Shown: positions 27,686 through 37,205, numbered from the stretch's first letter. The stretch: DNA of 64,000 bases from Flavobacteriaceae bacterium PS02336 (GCA_029960065.1 JASCOF010000005.1:186001-250000); one strand, 5' to 3'. Made by a program: numbers and translations. Notes: generated by a model from the sequence alone, not told the origin.

Positions 27686-30600
27686 TCATCGTTTCATACT
27701 AAAATGAGCTTTGAATTCCTGAATTACACCATTTTTAGTATAAGTAACCTGAAACCAGTAATCTGAAGAAGGAAGCGGATTGCCATCAAAATTACCATCC
27801 CAGCCCGCACCCGAAGGTTTGATCATTTTTAGAAATTTACCATAACGGTCGAAAATAGTAATAACTGCATCGGGCTGATCAGCGAGATCTGGAATGTTCC
27901 AAGTATCGTGATAGCTATCGTTGTTTGGGGTGAAAAATTTAGGATATTTGAGCACTTTTGCAAATAAAATCAGATTATCGCAATTGGCTTTTGTATCTCT
28001 TATCGTAATAGCGTGTTCTCCTGAATCAACATCCTGAAATATAGTGTTGGATTGAAAATCACCGTCATCAAGCTGGTATTCATAGGTTCCGAAACCATTA
28101 ATTAAGTTTACGATGATATCGACATTATCTTCAAATTCACCGGACACGGTGACGGTTGCAATAGCCGGGCTCGATTTTTCTACAACAACAGTGGCTGGAT
28201 TATAACCGCAGTCGTTACCAATATCAGGTATGTTTTTGACAGGCACAACTGTGTAAGTTCCATCTTGTGTGGCAGTGTAAGTTGGTCCTGTTCCCATTTT
28301 ATTACCGTTAAAATACCATTCTACAGAATAATCAGGGGAATTAATTCCTGAATTCAATACGACTGAGTTTAATAATGTCCCTGTTTGATAATCGACACAA
28401 ATGATTCCCTTTTGTACAGAGAAATTTTTTAAAGGATAAATAGTAATGTCAAAATCATCTTGAGCAAAACAGCTGGAATTTGTCGCCGCTGCAGCATAAA
28501 TATACATTTTTTGACTGTTATTTATTTTTTGTCCTGCTGTATATAGAGTTCCAGTTGCATTTGGACCGCTGTAATAATTTCCGACAGCTAAAGGCGGCAG
28601 CGTATAACTTTCGCAAATAGCAATATCAGGAGTGCTGGACAAAACGGGAGTTGGAGAAATAGTGACAGAAAAACTCTTTTCGCTAACGCAGGTTAAACGG
28701 TTACCCGAAACGGCATAAACATAAACGGTCTGTGAGGTTTGCAAAATAGTTCCAGCTGGAATAATTGGACCTTTTCCACCTGGTTGTCCATAATAATTTC
28801 CCAATTGTAATGGAGGCAGAGTATAGCTGTCGCAAACATTTATGTTGCTGAAATTTCCAACATCTATTCCGATGTAATTCACTTTGAAAAAGGTTTCATT
28901 GCTGCAGGACGTAAAATCTGCCCATTCATTATAGATGTAAATAGTCTGTGTTGTATTGATTGCAGTTCCTTCGGTTATTTGGATTCCTAAGCCACGAGGT
29001 CCTCCGGTGGCGGTGTAATATTTTCCATTTTTGAGTTTAGGAAGCTGAAAAGCTGTACACGTTACGACATCTGTAAAACTGTCGACAACAGGAAGAGGCC
29101 TGATTTCGACTGTAAAACTATGTTCATTTGTACATTCTGGCCCTACAGAATAAACATAAATGGTTTGTGTGGAAGTAATAACGTCACCCGCTTTTAATGG
29201 CGTTCCTCCACCGTTGGTTTTTGTAAAATAATTGCCGTTTGCCAGTGGGGGTAAAACGTAGCGTGCACATTCCAGTCTATTGGCTGGAGTATCTACCAAT
29301 GGCAGTGGTTTTATGGTAATGACATATTTAAGATTTTCGGTGCAATTAGGAAAAGTTGTAGTTGATGCATAATAATAAATAGTTTGAGAATTGGTAATAA
29401 CAGTTCCGGCCGGAATACTTTTTCCCTGTCCTAACGGACTTTCATAATAACCGCCAATGGCAATTGGAGGCAAAGTAAAACTGCCGCATTGCGAAATGGG
29501 AACAAAAATTGGCGTATTGACAATATCGATTTTAAAAGAATGTTCATTGGTACATCTTCCGTCATTTGCAAAAATAAATACAGTCTGGCTTGAAGTTATG
29601 TTGTCTCCAGCATTCAGAGCCTTGCCTAAACCTCCTGATTGGGTAAAATAATTTCCGTTTGTTAAGGCTGGCAGCGTATAAGAATCGCAAGTCACAACAT
29701 CGGCAGGTTTATCTATTGCTGGTAACGGATAAACTGTAAAAGGCACAGCTATGTCTCGGCATACAGATCCATTAATTACAGCATAATAATAAATTGTCTG
29801 GCTGGTTGTAAAGACTGTTCCTTCTGGGCTAACATCTCCTCGTCCTCCTGCCTGAGTATAAAAACCACCAGCAGGCACTCTTGGCACAACATACTGGCCA
29901 CAAGCTTCTTTTTTAAAATTAATTTCATAAATCAGGGTTACATTAAAGCTGCTTTCATTAGTACAACTGTTTGTTGTTGGTCCTTTATAGATATAATAAG
30001 TACCGCTCTTGGTAACCACATATCCCGGATTTAGTTTGGTTCCCGTTCCATTTATTGACGTATTATATTCGCCATTTGTAATTGGCGGTAATGTATAGCT
30101 GTCGCAGGCAATAACATTTGGAATCTTATCTACTTCGGGAAGCGGATTGATAATTACATTGAAATTGACTGTTGTATAACAAACGGAATTTGAAATATTT
30201 TCAATACGTACCCAGATAGTTTTCGGTGATTGTGCTAAAGATGTAGTAAAAACTTTTGGATCTGCAATGTTATTTCTGGCATTGTTAGCATCTATTTCGC
30301 TGGTGTAGTACCTGATTTTGTATTCGGAAGAATTTAATCCGTTTAAGATAATCGTTTCTTGAACAGTTAAATCAGCCGATGCATTTCTAAAAGTGTTTTC
30401 ACAGACATTGATGTCTGGTGGTTTTACAACATTGATTGGGTTTGTTGCTAGTAAATTAAAAGAAATTAAGTTGTTACAAAAGGAGGTTTTATCATCGACA
30501 GGTACCACTTTTATATATATAGTTTGATTACCAGAGCTCACATAAGATTTTAATTGATTTTCGGGTATAGCTGGACCGTTTGCATTGGCTGAAGCAGAAG

Positions 30601-31741
30601 AATCAAAATAATAAATACCATATTTGGATGGATCAATTCCTAATGACGCTAAATTATTCTGGGTTAAATCATATTGATAAGAACCAGTTGTGTTGTAACA
30701 AGCAGTTAAGTTTTGAGGAGATTTAATAATGAGATCTTTAATAACCACTTCGTCTTTAACCACACAGCCAGAAAGTGTTGCTGTAACTCCATAAGTTCCT
30801 GCTTTATCGACTGTCAAAGTACTGCTGTTTTCATTTGGAATTACTGCTCCATTTAATGTCCACATATAAGTGTAATTCCCTGCTAGATCTGATTGGAGTA
30901 CAATTTTTTCGCCTTGGCAAATGATTCGGTCTGGGCCTAAATCCATCGTGGTCATAAAACTGCCTCCTTTTATAAAAACTGCCGAATCATAATTACTGTC
31001 ATTATAATCGCCAATTGCCAATTTTATGCGGTAAGTTCGATTTGGAATTACTGTTGAAGAAGCAGTTAAAACTTTGGTTTCGCCACGCATGTTTAAAGCT
31101 GATTGTGTAGGATTCGTAACATTATATCGATCGAATAAATTGGCATTGGCAGATAAACAAGACGAATTATACTGCTGATCTCTAATGTTTTTTACCGAAA
31201 CAGGAGTTGCTGTTCCCGGTACTACGGCAAGATTTGTAGAAGTTCCAGTTGTTAAATCAGTCAGTATAAAAGCAAAAACATCACTGAAACCGCATTGAAA
31301 TTCACCGTATTCATTGGATGCAAAAAGAAAATCAAAACTAAAATTACTGGATAAAGGAGTAAAATCAAATTCAACAAAACTAACATCTGTAACAGGCACA
31401 ATTTGTCCGTTGTTATCACTTATGACTTGTAAATCACTGTCGGTAGCATTATTTAGTTTACTGCTTTCATTATTACCGCTGTACGTTCCTTCTGTGTGTT
31501 TCGCGATTCCGTTTCGTAAAATAATACCGCTGGAAATAGGAAAGTTTGGATTAGTACTTGTGAATTTACCAATACCCTGATGAGAAGAAAACTTGAAATT
31601 ACTTTCGTTTGAACATCCATTCTGCATCAATTCTGCTCGTATCAGTTCAGGTATGCCCAAGGTTGTAGTGTCGACTACTATTCCTTGTGATGAAGATACG
31701 GCCGAATAAAATAATAAAAGTAGAAGCAGAGCCGATCTCAT
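27686..31741 (-). CDS. Large surface protein: choice-of-anchor L domain, repeats, T9SS type-B tail
   Basis: 1351 residues. After the signal peptide (RSALLLLLLFYSAVSSSQG) comes a choice-of-anchor L-type domain (about 22-265; FLFASNEYGEFQCGFSDVFAF, YRIKLAIGDYNDSNYDSAVFI). An Ig-like domain and several linker modules follow. Then about eight copies of a roughly 75-90-residue module run from about 545 to 1130. Each has a core like CDSYTLPPLxxGNYY, then GKxIPAGTxIxxSQTxYIYA, then a C-x-NE-x-SF strand. The last 85 or so residues are a CHU_C/gliding-motility type-B T9SS domain (PKFFTPNNDSYHDTWNI, FDRYGKFLK, GWDGNFDGNPLPSSDYWF). It is likely a secreted or surface adhesin. It is a single-gene unit. 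Confidence 0.9.
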   Translation of the reverse strand: MRSALLLLLLFYSAVSSSQGIVVDTTTLGIPELIRAELMQNGCSNESNFKFSSHQGIGKFTSTNPNFPISSGIILRNGIAKHTEGTYSGNNESSKLNNATDSDLQVISDNNGQIVPVTDVSFVEFDFTPLSSNFSFDFLFASNEYGEFQCGFSDVFAFILTDLTTGTSTNLAVVPGTATPVSVKNIRDQQYNSSCLSANANLFDRYNVTNPTQSALNMRGETKVLTASSTVIPNRTYRIKLAIGDYNDSNYDSAVFIKGGSFMTTMDLGPDRIICQGEKIVLQSDLAGNYTYMWTLNGAVIPNENSSTLTVDKAGTYGVTATLSGCVVKDEVVIKDLIIKSPQNLTACYNTTGSYQYDLTQNNLASLGIDPSKYGIYYFDSSASANANGPAIPENQLKSYVSSGNQTIYIKVVPVDDKTSFCNNLISFNLLATNPINVVKPPDINVCENTFRNASADLTVQETIILNGLNSSEYKIRYYTSEIDANNARNNIADPKVFTTSLAQSPKTIWVRIENISNSVCYTTVNFNVIINPLPEVDKIPNVIACDSYTLPPITNGEYNTSINGTGTKLNPGYVVTKSGTYYIYKGPTTNSCTNESSFNVTLIYEINFKKEACGQYVVPRVPAGGFYTQAGGRGDVSPEGTVFTTSQTIYYYAVINGSVCRDIAVPFTVYPLPAIDKPADVVTCDSYTLPALTNGNYFTQSGGLGKALNAGDNITSSQTVFIFANDGRCTNEHSFKIDIVNTPIFVPISQCGSFTLPPIAIGGYYESPLGQGKSIPAGTVITNSQTIYYYASTTTFPNCTENLKYVITIKPLPLVDTPANRLECARYVLPPLANGNYFTKTNGGGTPLKAGDVITSTQTIYVYSVGPECTNEHSFTVEIRPLPVVDSFTDVVTCTAFQLPKLKNGKYYTATGGPRGLGIQITEGTAINTTQTIYIYNEWADFTSCSNETFFKVNYIGIDVGNFSNINVCDSYTLPPLQLGNYYGQPGGKGPIIPAGTILQTSQTVYVYAVSGNRLTCVSEKSFSVTISPTPVLSSTPDIAICESYTLPPLAVGNYYSGPNATGTLYTAGQKINNSQKMYIYAAAATNSSCFAQDDFDITIYPLKNFSVQKGIICVDYQTGTLLNSVVLNSGINSPDYSVEWYFNGNKMGTGPTYTATQDGTYTVVPVKNIPDIGNDCGYNPATVVVEKSSPAIATVTVSGEFEDNVDIIVNLINGFGTYEYQLDDGDFQSNTIFQDVDSGEHAITIRDTKANCDNLILFAKVLKYPKFFTPNNDSYHDTWNIPDLADQPDAVITIFDRYGKFLKMIKPSGAGWDGNFDGNPLPSSDYWFQVTYTKNGVIQEFKAHFSMKR

Positions 31742-31991
31742 AATTCATATTTTTATTAGTTGTTACTTAAAATTACGAAATTATTTCTTATTAAATTTTT
31801 GATTGTCAGTATTTTATGATTTATTGTTCTTGTTTTCGCAAAAATGAGCAATAATTTTAAATTTGTTAAAATCTAAAAACTGCGGACCAAAAATGTTCGA
31901 GATGAGCTGTTTTTCATAGGATTAAGAATAAAAGAAAAGTTTTTTTAAAATTATTTTTTTCTGCTGACAAACTGTTGTCACCAGCCCATTC

Positions 31992-31999
31992 TACTTTTG
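31992..31999 (+). promoter_or_regulatory. Candidate -7 box for the DinB-like pair
   Basis: TACTTTTG, an exact TAnnTTTG match 31 bases before the start of the first DinB-like gene. No well-spaced -33 element is evident. Confidence 0.4.
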
Positions 32000-32029
32000 A
32001 AGTATTAAAAATATTTAAACTTTAAAACC

Positions 32030-32509
32030 ATGAAAACATTAGAAGCACAAGTAATTACTTCAGAAGATTTACTAAAACACTGGCAGGGACACAGAGCGCT
32101 AACACGTCGTTTAATTGAACTTTTTCCGGAAAAAGATTTCTTTGAATTTTCAATTGGCGGCATGAGACCTTTCGCGAAATTAGTAGATGAACTTTTGGCG
32201 ATTGCGGTTCCAGGCTTGAAAGGAATCGTAACAAAAGAAACTGCACCATTCTCAGAAGGAGCTGAAAAAATGATTTTTAAAGCACAATATCTTGAAAAAT
32301 GGGACGAAGCTACGGCAGAAATCAATAAATATTGGGAACAATTATCTGTTGAGGATTTTAGTGAAACCTTTAATCTTTTTGGACAATATGAATTTCCTGT
32401 AATTCAGAATATCTTATATTTTATTGATAATGAAGTGCATCACCGCGGACAAGCTTATGTTTATTTGAGAGCTTTAAATATTGAACCGCCGTTTTTCTGG
32501 GAGAGATAA
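32030..32509 (+). CDS. DinB-fold protein
   Basis: 159 residues, of the DinB/YfiT-like four-helix metal-binding fold. Helix 1 has LLKHWQGHRALTRRLI (H17, H21) and the C-terminal motif is NEVHHRGQAYVYLRALN (H137, H138). That is the usual place for the metal-binding His pair. Some family members transfer thiols or are damage-induced; the role here is unknown. It is followed 47 bp later by a second DinB-like gene and convergent with a WYL regulator, so the three may form a stress-response group. Confidence 0.8.
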   Translation: MKTLEAQVITSEDLLKHWQGHRALTRRLIELFPEKDFFEFSIGGMRPFAKLVDELLAIAVPGLKGIVTKETAPFSEGAEKMIFKAQYLEKWDEATAEINKYWEQLSVEDFSETFNLFGQYEFPVIQNILYFIDNEVHHRGQAYVYLRALNIEPPFFWER

Positions 32510-32556
32510 TTGATATTTTTTTACTAACTTAATATCTCAAATCTAAAACCAAGACT

Positions 32557-33054
32557 ATGAGTTTAAAGAAAATCATGTCCAATTATGCAGATTATAATTT
32601 GTGGGTGAATCAGCAGTTTGTAAATTGGCTTTCGCCGAAATCAGATGATTTGCTTTATGCAGAAGTGCCGTCAAGTTTTTCAACTATAATGAAAACGCTC
32701 GATCATATCTGGTCAACAGAAGAGTATTGGTTTTCTGTAATTTCTGAAAATGCTCTTGCTGAAAAGAAAACAGAAAATGAAATGTCCAAAGAAGAAATTT
32801 TTGATGGATTGCTCAACTCGTCTACAAAATTGAAACATCTTATTAATTCATTGTCAGAAGAAGATTTAAGTGCCGAAATTAAAATCATTAATCCTTGGTT
32901 CGAATGCGAACTGCCAATTTCAGATTATCTGCTGCAGGTTATTAATCATGGTACTTATCATCGAGGACAGATTGTAACAATGGGAAGAAATGTCGGAATT
33001 ACAGACGCATCCAATACCGACTACAATTTTTACAACGTAGTAAAACAGAAATAA
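32557..33054 (+). CDS. Second DinB-fold protein
   Basis: 165 residues. The likely metal triad is H50 (MKTLDHIWSTEEYW), H131 and H135 (VINHGTYHRGQIVTMGR), the classic DinB layout. It is only distantly similar to the gene before it. The two are separated by 47 bp and share a strand, so co-transcription is likely. A strong terminator follows. Substrate unknown. Confidence 0.83.
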   Translation: MSLKKIMSNYADYNLWVNQQFVNWLSPKSDDLLYAEVPSSFSTIMKTLDHIWSTEEYWFSVISENALAEKKTENEMSKEEIFDGLLNSSTKLKHLINSLSEEDLSAEIKIINPWFECELPISDYLLQVINHGTYHRGQIVTMGRNVGITDASNTDYNFYNVVKQK

Positions 33055-33058
33055 ACGA

Positions 33059-33097
33059 AAAAACTCCTGAAGATAATCGCTCTCAGGAGTTTTTTTA
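33059..33097. terminator. Terminator between convergent genes
   Basis: Stem AAACTCCTGA / TCAGGAGTTT with a 12-nt loop and a T run. It overlaps the stop of the convergent WYL regulator gene and probably serves both directions. Confidence 0.88.
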
Positions 33098-34054
33098 TAA
33101 TAACCTTTGCTTGTTGACTTCCAGCAATTCTAAGACTTTAGTTTTTAATATTTCGGGCTCTAGGATTTCAGCATAATCTCCAAACATCAGAAACCATCTT
33201 GGAAAAGCGCTGTTGATGTCTCTTGACATAAAGGTCATTTCGAGTTTTCCATCTACTTCTTTCTGCGAAATAAAACCATGATACTTTCTCTCGGTTGCTA
33301 AATATCTTGCTATTTTACGGTCAATTAAAATACGGACTTTAGTTGTTGGACAGGTTTCCGTTTTTGTTAAATAGGTTTCTAAAGCATCGTGTTCAATTGT
33401 AAAATCAGCATCAGTTTTTTTAATTCCCTGAATTCTGTCGGTTCTAAATTGTCGGTAATCTTTTCTAAGATGGCAATAACCTAGAAAATACCAGTTATTG
33501 TTATCATGAAAAACGCCTATAGGTTCTAAATTGCGCTCTGTAGTTTCGTCTTTATCAAAAGTTTTATAAGTCAGGAGAATTTGTTTTTTCTCGGCAATAC
33601 CTTCAAAGAGAACCGATAAAGTGTTAGGCGAATTATCATTAAACATTGGTTCAGCCGTCTGCATCACAATTTTTGATTCGATCGTTGAAAGGTAATCTTT
33701 ATCAGTACTTCTCAAAACGGATTTCAATTTATACATCGCCGATGCATAATGTGTTCCCAAAGAAGGATCCGTAAACTTCTGCATTAGTTTTTCGGCAGCA
33801 ATAAAACTGCTTACTTCCTCGCGTGTAAACATAACAGGCGGCAGTCTATAACCATCCATTAAAGCATAACCAACTCCAGCTTCGCTGTAAATAGGAACGC
33901 CAGAAGCTTCTAGAGTTCGAATGTCTCGATAAATAGTTCGCAAACTGCAGTCAAAACGATCTGCTAATTCTTGTGCTTTTACGATCTTTTTGGATTGTAA
34001 TTGAATAAGAATGGCAACAATTCGATCAAATCGTTTTGGAGTTTCGTCGAGCAT
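33095..34054 (-). CDS. WYL-domain transcriptional regulator (HTH_11 type)
   Basis: 319 residues, YafY/DeoR-like. The N-terminal helix-turn-helix (about 10-62) reads VKAQELADRFDCSLRTIYRD with IRTLEASGVPIYSEAG. The central WYL domain (about 150-210) holds the ligand-binding segment NNNWYFLGYCHLRKDYRQFR, in which W188-Y189 occupy the family's signature position. A WCX-like C-terminal part follows. The neighbouring convergent DinB-like genes are its most plausible targets, since such pairs are often found together. That is inference. The leader contains the CTTTG-rich repeat seen before thiL. Confidence 0.88.
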   Translation of the reverse strand: MLDETPKRFDRIVAILIQLQSKKIVKAQELADRFDCSLRTIYRDIRTLEASGVPIYSEAGVGYALMDGYRLPPVMFTREEVSSFIAAEKLMQKFTDPSLGTHYASAMYKLKSVLRSTDKDYLSTIESKIVMQTAEPMFNDNSPNTLSVLFEGIAEKKQILLTYKTFDKDETTERNLEPIGVFHDNNNWYFLGYCHLRKDYRQFRTDRIQGIKKTDADFTIEHDALETYLTKTETCPTTKVRILIDRKIARYLATERKYHGFISQKEVDGKLEMTFMSRDINSAFPRWFLMFGDYAEILEPEILKTKVLELLEVNKQRLL

Positions 34055-34063
34055 TTTTCTTTT

Positions 34064-34100
34064 TTAGTTTCAAAGGTTAGAGGTTCAAAGTTACAAAGGT
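34064..34100 (-). repeat. CTTTG-rich short repeat before the WYL gene
   Basis: The minus strand reads AACCTTTGTAACTTTGAACC, then CTAACCTTTGAAAC, similar to the sequences before thiL and the CvpA-like gene. It includes an exact -7 box (see 34086-34093). Confidence 0.55.
34086..34093 (-). promoter_or_regulatory. Candidate -7 box for the WYL regulator
   Basis: TAACTTTG on the minus strand, an exact TAnnTTTG match 32 bases before the start codon. Confidence 0.4.
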
Positions 34101-34117
34101 TTACTCTTTATAGAAAT

Positions 34118-34150
34118 AAAAAAGCTGTTCCAAATTGAAACAGCTTTTTT
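34118..34150 (-). terminator. Terminator of the beta-barrel protein gene
   Basis: Stem AAAAAAGCTGTT with AACAGCTTTTTT, one mismatched pair near the loop, and a T run on the minus strand. Confidence 0.85.
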
Positions 34151-34170
34151 AAGTAAATTGTAGAAACGAA

Positions 34171-34788
34171 TTAAAATCTATACAAAACCCCAAATTGAGG
34201 CTGATCAAAGATGTTTTCAAATAAATTGATGTTTAATTGAAAAGTATCTGATGAAGGACCATTTTCTGGAGATACACTATTGTAAGCCAAAACATTTGCT
34301 AGAACAAAAGTTACTGCAATATTTTTAGTCACAAAATAGTTTAATCCAACATTGATGTCAGCTGTTAAGCTATTGTCTGTATCGCTGCCAACTAGCGGAG
34401 CTTCAGTTTTGTTTCTTCCATAACCCAAACCAACTTCAGCATAAGTTTTGAAACGTTTTTTGTCTAACTCCAAGAAATAATAACGAGCAAAAGCGCCAAC
34501 TCCAAATACATTAGTTTCCACTTGAGTGGTTTCTACTTTATTACTTGAGTAATTTAATTTGGCTCCAACTGCAAATTTATCATTTAACAAATAGCCAAAC
34601 TTTGGACTAAAGCCATAGTAATCTGCGTCGCCGCCTGTACTAATTTTAATAGAACCTTCAAGAAACATATCTCCTTGTTGAAAAGTCACACCTTTTGCAG
34701 AATTCATTTCAGCTTCAGCTTGGTCTTCTTGAGCGTTTGCAAAACAAAAGGTAAAAAGGGCTAAAATAACTGATAATTTAGTTTTCAT
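34171..34788 (-). CDS. Outer-membrane beta-barrel protein
   Basis: 205 residues with a signal peptide (MKTKLSVILALFTFCFANAQ). The mature part shows alternating strands typical of a small eight-strand barrel (FSPKFGYLLNDKFAVGAKLNYSS, YAEVGLGYGRNKTE, INVGLNYFVTKNIAVTFV) and a terminal aromatic, LYRF. It belongs to the broad OmpA/OmpW-like barrel group. The precise role is unknown. The leader has an 8-bp inverted repeat (AATCTTAC at 34789-34796, GTAAGATT at 34812-34819) right before the ATG that could affect translation. Confidence 0.83.
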   Translation of the reverse strand: MKTKLSVILALFTFCFANAQEDQAEAEMNSAKGVTFQQGDMFLEGSIKISTGGDADYYGFSPKFGYLLNDKFAVGAKLNYSSNKVETTQVETNVFGVGAFARYYFLELDKKRFKTYAEVGLGYGRNKTEAPLVGSDTDNSLTADINVGLNYFVTKNIAVTFVLANVLAYNSVSPENGPSSDTFQLNINLFENIFDQPQFGVLYRF

Positions 34789-35053
34789 AATCTTACATAA
34801 TTTAATTGTTTGTAAGATTAAAAATACTTTTCTTGTTTTTAAAAGGACGAAACTTTAGTCAAACGCGTTAAAAAACAATTTATTAGGTTAATATTTGTAT
34901 AAATTTGTAGGTTTTGTCTTTTTAAATTTCAAGTAAAATAAACAAGAAATAAACTATTTTATGTGTCTCCAGGACCGAGATTTATTGCTTTTGCGTCTTG
35001 TTTTTTAGTGTTAAAAAGGGAATTTCGGTTTTTTTGATTGCTATATTTTGTGT

Positions 35054-35073
35054 AGACGCACTGCGGTGCGTCT
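35054..35073. repeat. REP-like palindrome, unit 1
   Basis: AGACGCACTGCGGTGCGTCT, a 20-bp palindrome with a single mismatched pair. It is nearly identical to the perfect palindrome at 52421-52440, which is 17 kb away in the polysaccharide locus. Confidence 0.75.
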
Positions 35074-35120
35074 CTATAATTCTGTGTCGATAGAACTACA
35101 CTATTTCTCAATCCATATCA

Positions 35121-35146
35121 GTAGAGGCGCACCGCAGTGTGTCTTA
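35121..35146. repeat. REP-like palindrome, unit 2 (inverted)
   Basis: The core GCGCACCGCAGTGTGTCT, reverse-complemented, aligns with unit 1 at 35054-35073. The two units face each other 50 bp apart, as in paired REP elements. Confidence 0.65.
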
Positions 35147-35173
35147 CGCAGCCAAATCCACAATATAAAAAAA

Positions 35174-35204
35174 TAAAAAACCCGACAACTTTCGTCATCG
35201 GGTT
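35174..35204 (-). terminator. lepA terminator
   Basis: Stem AACCCGA/TCGGGTT on the minus strand followed by a run of T, 41 bases after the lepA stop. Confidence 0.85.
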
Positions 35205-35245
35205 AGTCTATTATCTTTGTTCTTTACTCTTTTATCTAAAAGGAA

Positions 35246-37042
35246 CTAGTCATTCAATTTCAAAACAGCCATAAATGCTTCTTGTGGAATCTCAACATTT
35301 CCTACCTGACGCATACGTTTTTTACCTTTTTTCTGTTTTTCCAGCAATTTACGCTTACGCGAAATATCTCCACCATAACATTTTGCGGTAACGTCTTTAC
35401 GAAGTGCTTTAATCGTTTCACGAGCGATAATTTTTGCTCCAATTGCTGCTTGAATCGGAATATCAAATTGTTGTCTCGGTATTAATTCACGTAATTTCTC
35501 GGTCATTTTTTTACCGATGTTGTAAGCGTTGTCTTCGTGAATCAATGCAGAAAGGGCATCAACTGTTTGTGCATTCAAAAGGACATCCAATTTAACTAAT
35601 TTCGAAGTACGCATTCCAATTGGAGAATAATCGAAAGAAGCATAACCTTTAGAAACCGTTTTCAGACGATCGTAAAAATCGAATACAATTTCGGCCAAAG
35701 GCATATCAAAGTTTAATTCAACTCTTTCAGTAGTTAAATACGTTTGATTCGTAATTAAACCACGTTTTTCGATACACAAACTCATTACGTTTCCAACGAA
35801 ATCAGATTTTGTAATGATTGTTGCTTTAATATAGGGCTCCTCAACTCTGTCTAGCTTTGAAGGCTCAGGTAAGTCTGAAGGGTTGTTTACAATTAATGCT
35901 TTTTCAGGCTCTTTTTTAGTGTAAGCCAGATACGAAACGTTAGGAACTGTTGTGATTACAGTCATGTCAAACTCACGTTCTAAACGTTCTTGAATAATTT
36001 CCATGTGAAGCATTCCTAAGAAACCGCAACGGAAACCAAATCCTAAGGCAGCAGAACTCTCAGGAGTAAAAACTAATGATGCATCATTTAACTGCAGTTT
36101 TTCCATAGAAGAACGTAAATCTTCGTAATCTTCTGTATCAACAGGATAAATACCCGCAAATACCATTGGTTTTACATCCTCAAAACCAGTAATCATATTA
36201 GTTGTCGGTACTTTTGCATCCGTAATTGTATCACCCACTTTTACTTCGCGCGCTTCTTTAATTCCAGAAATCAAATAACCAACATCTCCAGCAGAAACTA
36301 CATTTTTAGGAACCTGATTTAATTTTAAAGTTCCAATTTCATCAGCAAAATATTCATTATCCGTAGCCATGAATTTAATTTTCTGGCCTTTTTTGATTTC
36401 CCCATTTACAACTCTAAAGATTACCTCAATTCCGCGGAACGGATTGTAAACCGAGTCAAAAATTAAAGCTTGTAATGGTTCTTCCGGATTTCCTTTAGGA
36501 GCTGGAATTTTTTCGATAATGGCAGCAAGAATATTTTCCACACCAAAACCAGTTTTCCCCGAAGCATGAATAATATCTTCTAATTTACATCCTAATAAAT
36601 CGATAATATCATCACTAACTTCTTCTGGGTTTGCACTTGGTAAATCAACTTTATTTAAAACCGGAATGATTTCTAAGTCGTTTTCTAATGCTAAATATAA
36701 ATTTGAAATCGTTTGTGCCTGAATACTCTGCGCAGCATCAACAATCAATAAAGCTCCTTCGCAAGCGGCGATAGATCTCGAAACTTCATATGAAAAATCT
36801 ACGTGGCCTGGAGTGTCAATTAAGTTTAAGATATATTCCTCGCCTTTGTATTTGTATTCCATCTGGATGGCATGACTCTTAATGGTAATTCCACGCTCAC
36901 GCTCCAGATCCATGTTGTCAAGCAATTGTGCTTTCTCTTCACGAGCTGTAACGGTTTGTGTTGCGCCTAGTAATCTGTCTGCCAATGTACTTTTACCGTG
37001 GTCAATGTGTGCAATAATGCAAAAGTTACGTATCTTCTTCAT
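35246..37042 (-). CDS. lepA: Translation elongation factor 4
   Basis: 598 residues, the standard size. This ribosome-associated GTPase acts on stalled or mispositioned ribosomes. GTPase motifs are AHIDHGKST (11-19), RGITIKSH (switch region), DTPGH (76-80) and NKVD (130-133). The LepA-specific C-terminal part is complete (KCYGGDISRKRKLLEKQKKGKKRM, IPQEAFMAVL). No signal-peptidase gene (lepB) follows, unlike in enterobacteria. A -7-like box lies about 90 bases upstream. Confidence 0.97.
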   Translation of the reverse strand: MKKIRNFCIIAHIDHGKSTLADRLLGATQTVTAREEKAQLLDNMDLERERGITIKSHAIQMEYKYKGEEYILNLIDTPGHVDFSYEVSRSIAACEGALLIVDAAQSIQAQTISNLYLALENDLEIIPVLNKVDLPSANPEEVSDDIIDLLGCKLEDIIHASGKTGFGVENILAAIIEKIPAPKGNPEEPLQALIFDSVYNPFRGIEVIFRVVNGEIKKGQKIKFMATDNEYFADEIGTLKLNQVPKNVVSAGDVGYLISGIKEAREVKVGDTITDAKVPTTNMITGFEDVKPMVFAGIYPVDTEDYEDLRSSMEKLQLNDASLVFTPESSAALGFGFRCGFLGMLHMEIIQERLEREFDMTVITTVPNVSYLAYTKKEPEKALIVNNPSDLPEPSKLDRVEEPYIKATIITKSDFVGNVMSLCIEKRGLITNQTYLTTERVELNFDMPLAEIVFDFYDRLKTVSKGYASFDYSPIGMRTSKLVKLDVLLNAQTVDALSALIHEDNAYNIGKKMTEKLRELIPRQQFDIPIQAAIGAKIIARETIKALRKDVTAKCYGGDISRKRKLLEKQKKGKKRMRQVGNVEIPQEAFMAVLKLND

Positions 37043-37132
37043 TTTAATATATCGGTTCTCTAAACGATTTTTAGTATTTTTTTGGGTGAAATAATAGCCA
37101 AAGCAATTGCTTTAAAGCATGTTATTAAGGCG

Positions 37133-37140
37133 CAAAGATA
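37133..37140 (-). promoter_or_regulatory. Candidate -7 box for lepA
   Basis: TATCTTTG followed by CG on the minus strand, an exact TAnnTTTG match. The leader would be about 85 nt. It is preceded by a second CTTTGCGC word. Confidence 0.5.
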
Positions 37141-37205
37141 GCGCAAAGTTTTGGATTCTGGAATGCTGTTCTCCGATAGTTGAAAGATGTGAATTAAAAA
37201 TGGTG

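Larger units (their letters stand above)
34789..35245. other. Intergenic region with REP-like palindromes and the lepA terminator
   Basis: 457 bp without a plausible gene. It contains the omp leader hairpin, two inversely oriented GC-richer palindromic units (35054-35073 and 35121-35146) and the lepA terminator (35174-35204). The remainder is AT-rich with nothing recognised. Confidence 0.6.

Noticed and set aside
35054..35146. Terminators for lepA or the barrel gene
   Set aside because: The palindromes lack T runs, and each neighbouring gene already has a better terminator closer to its stop.
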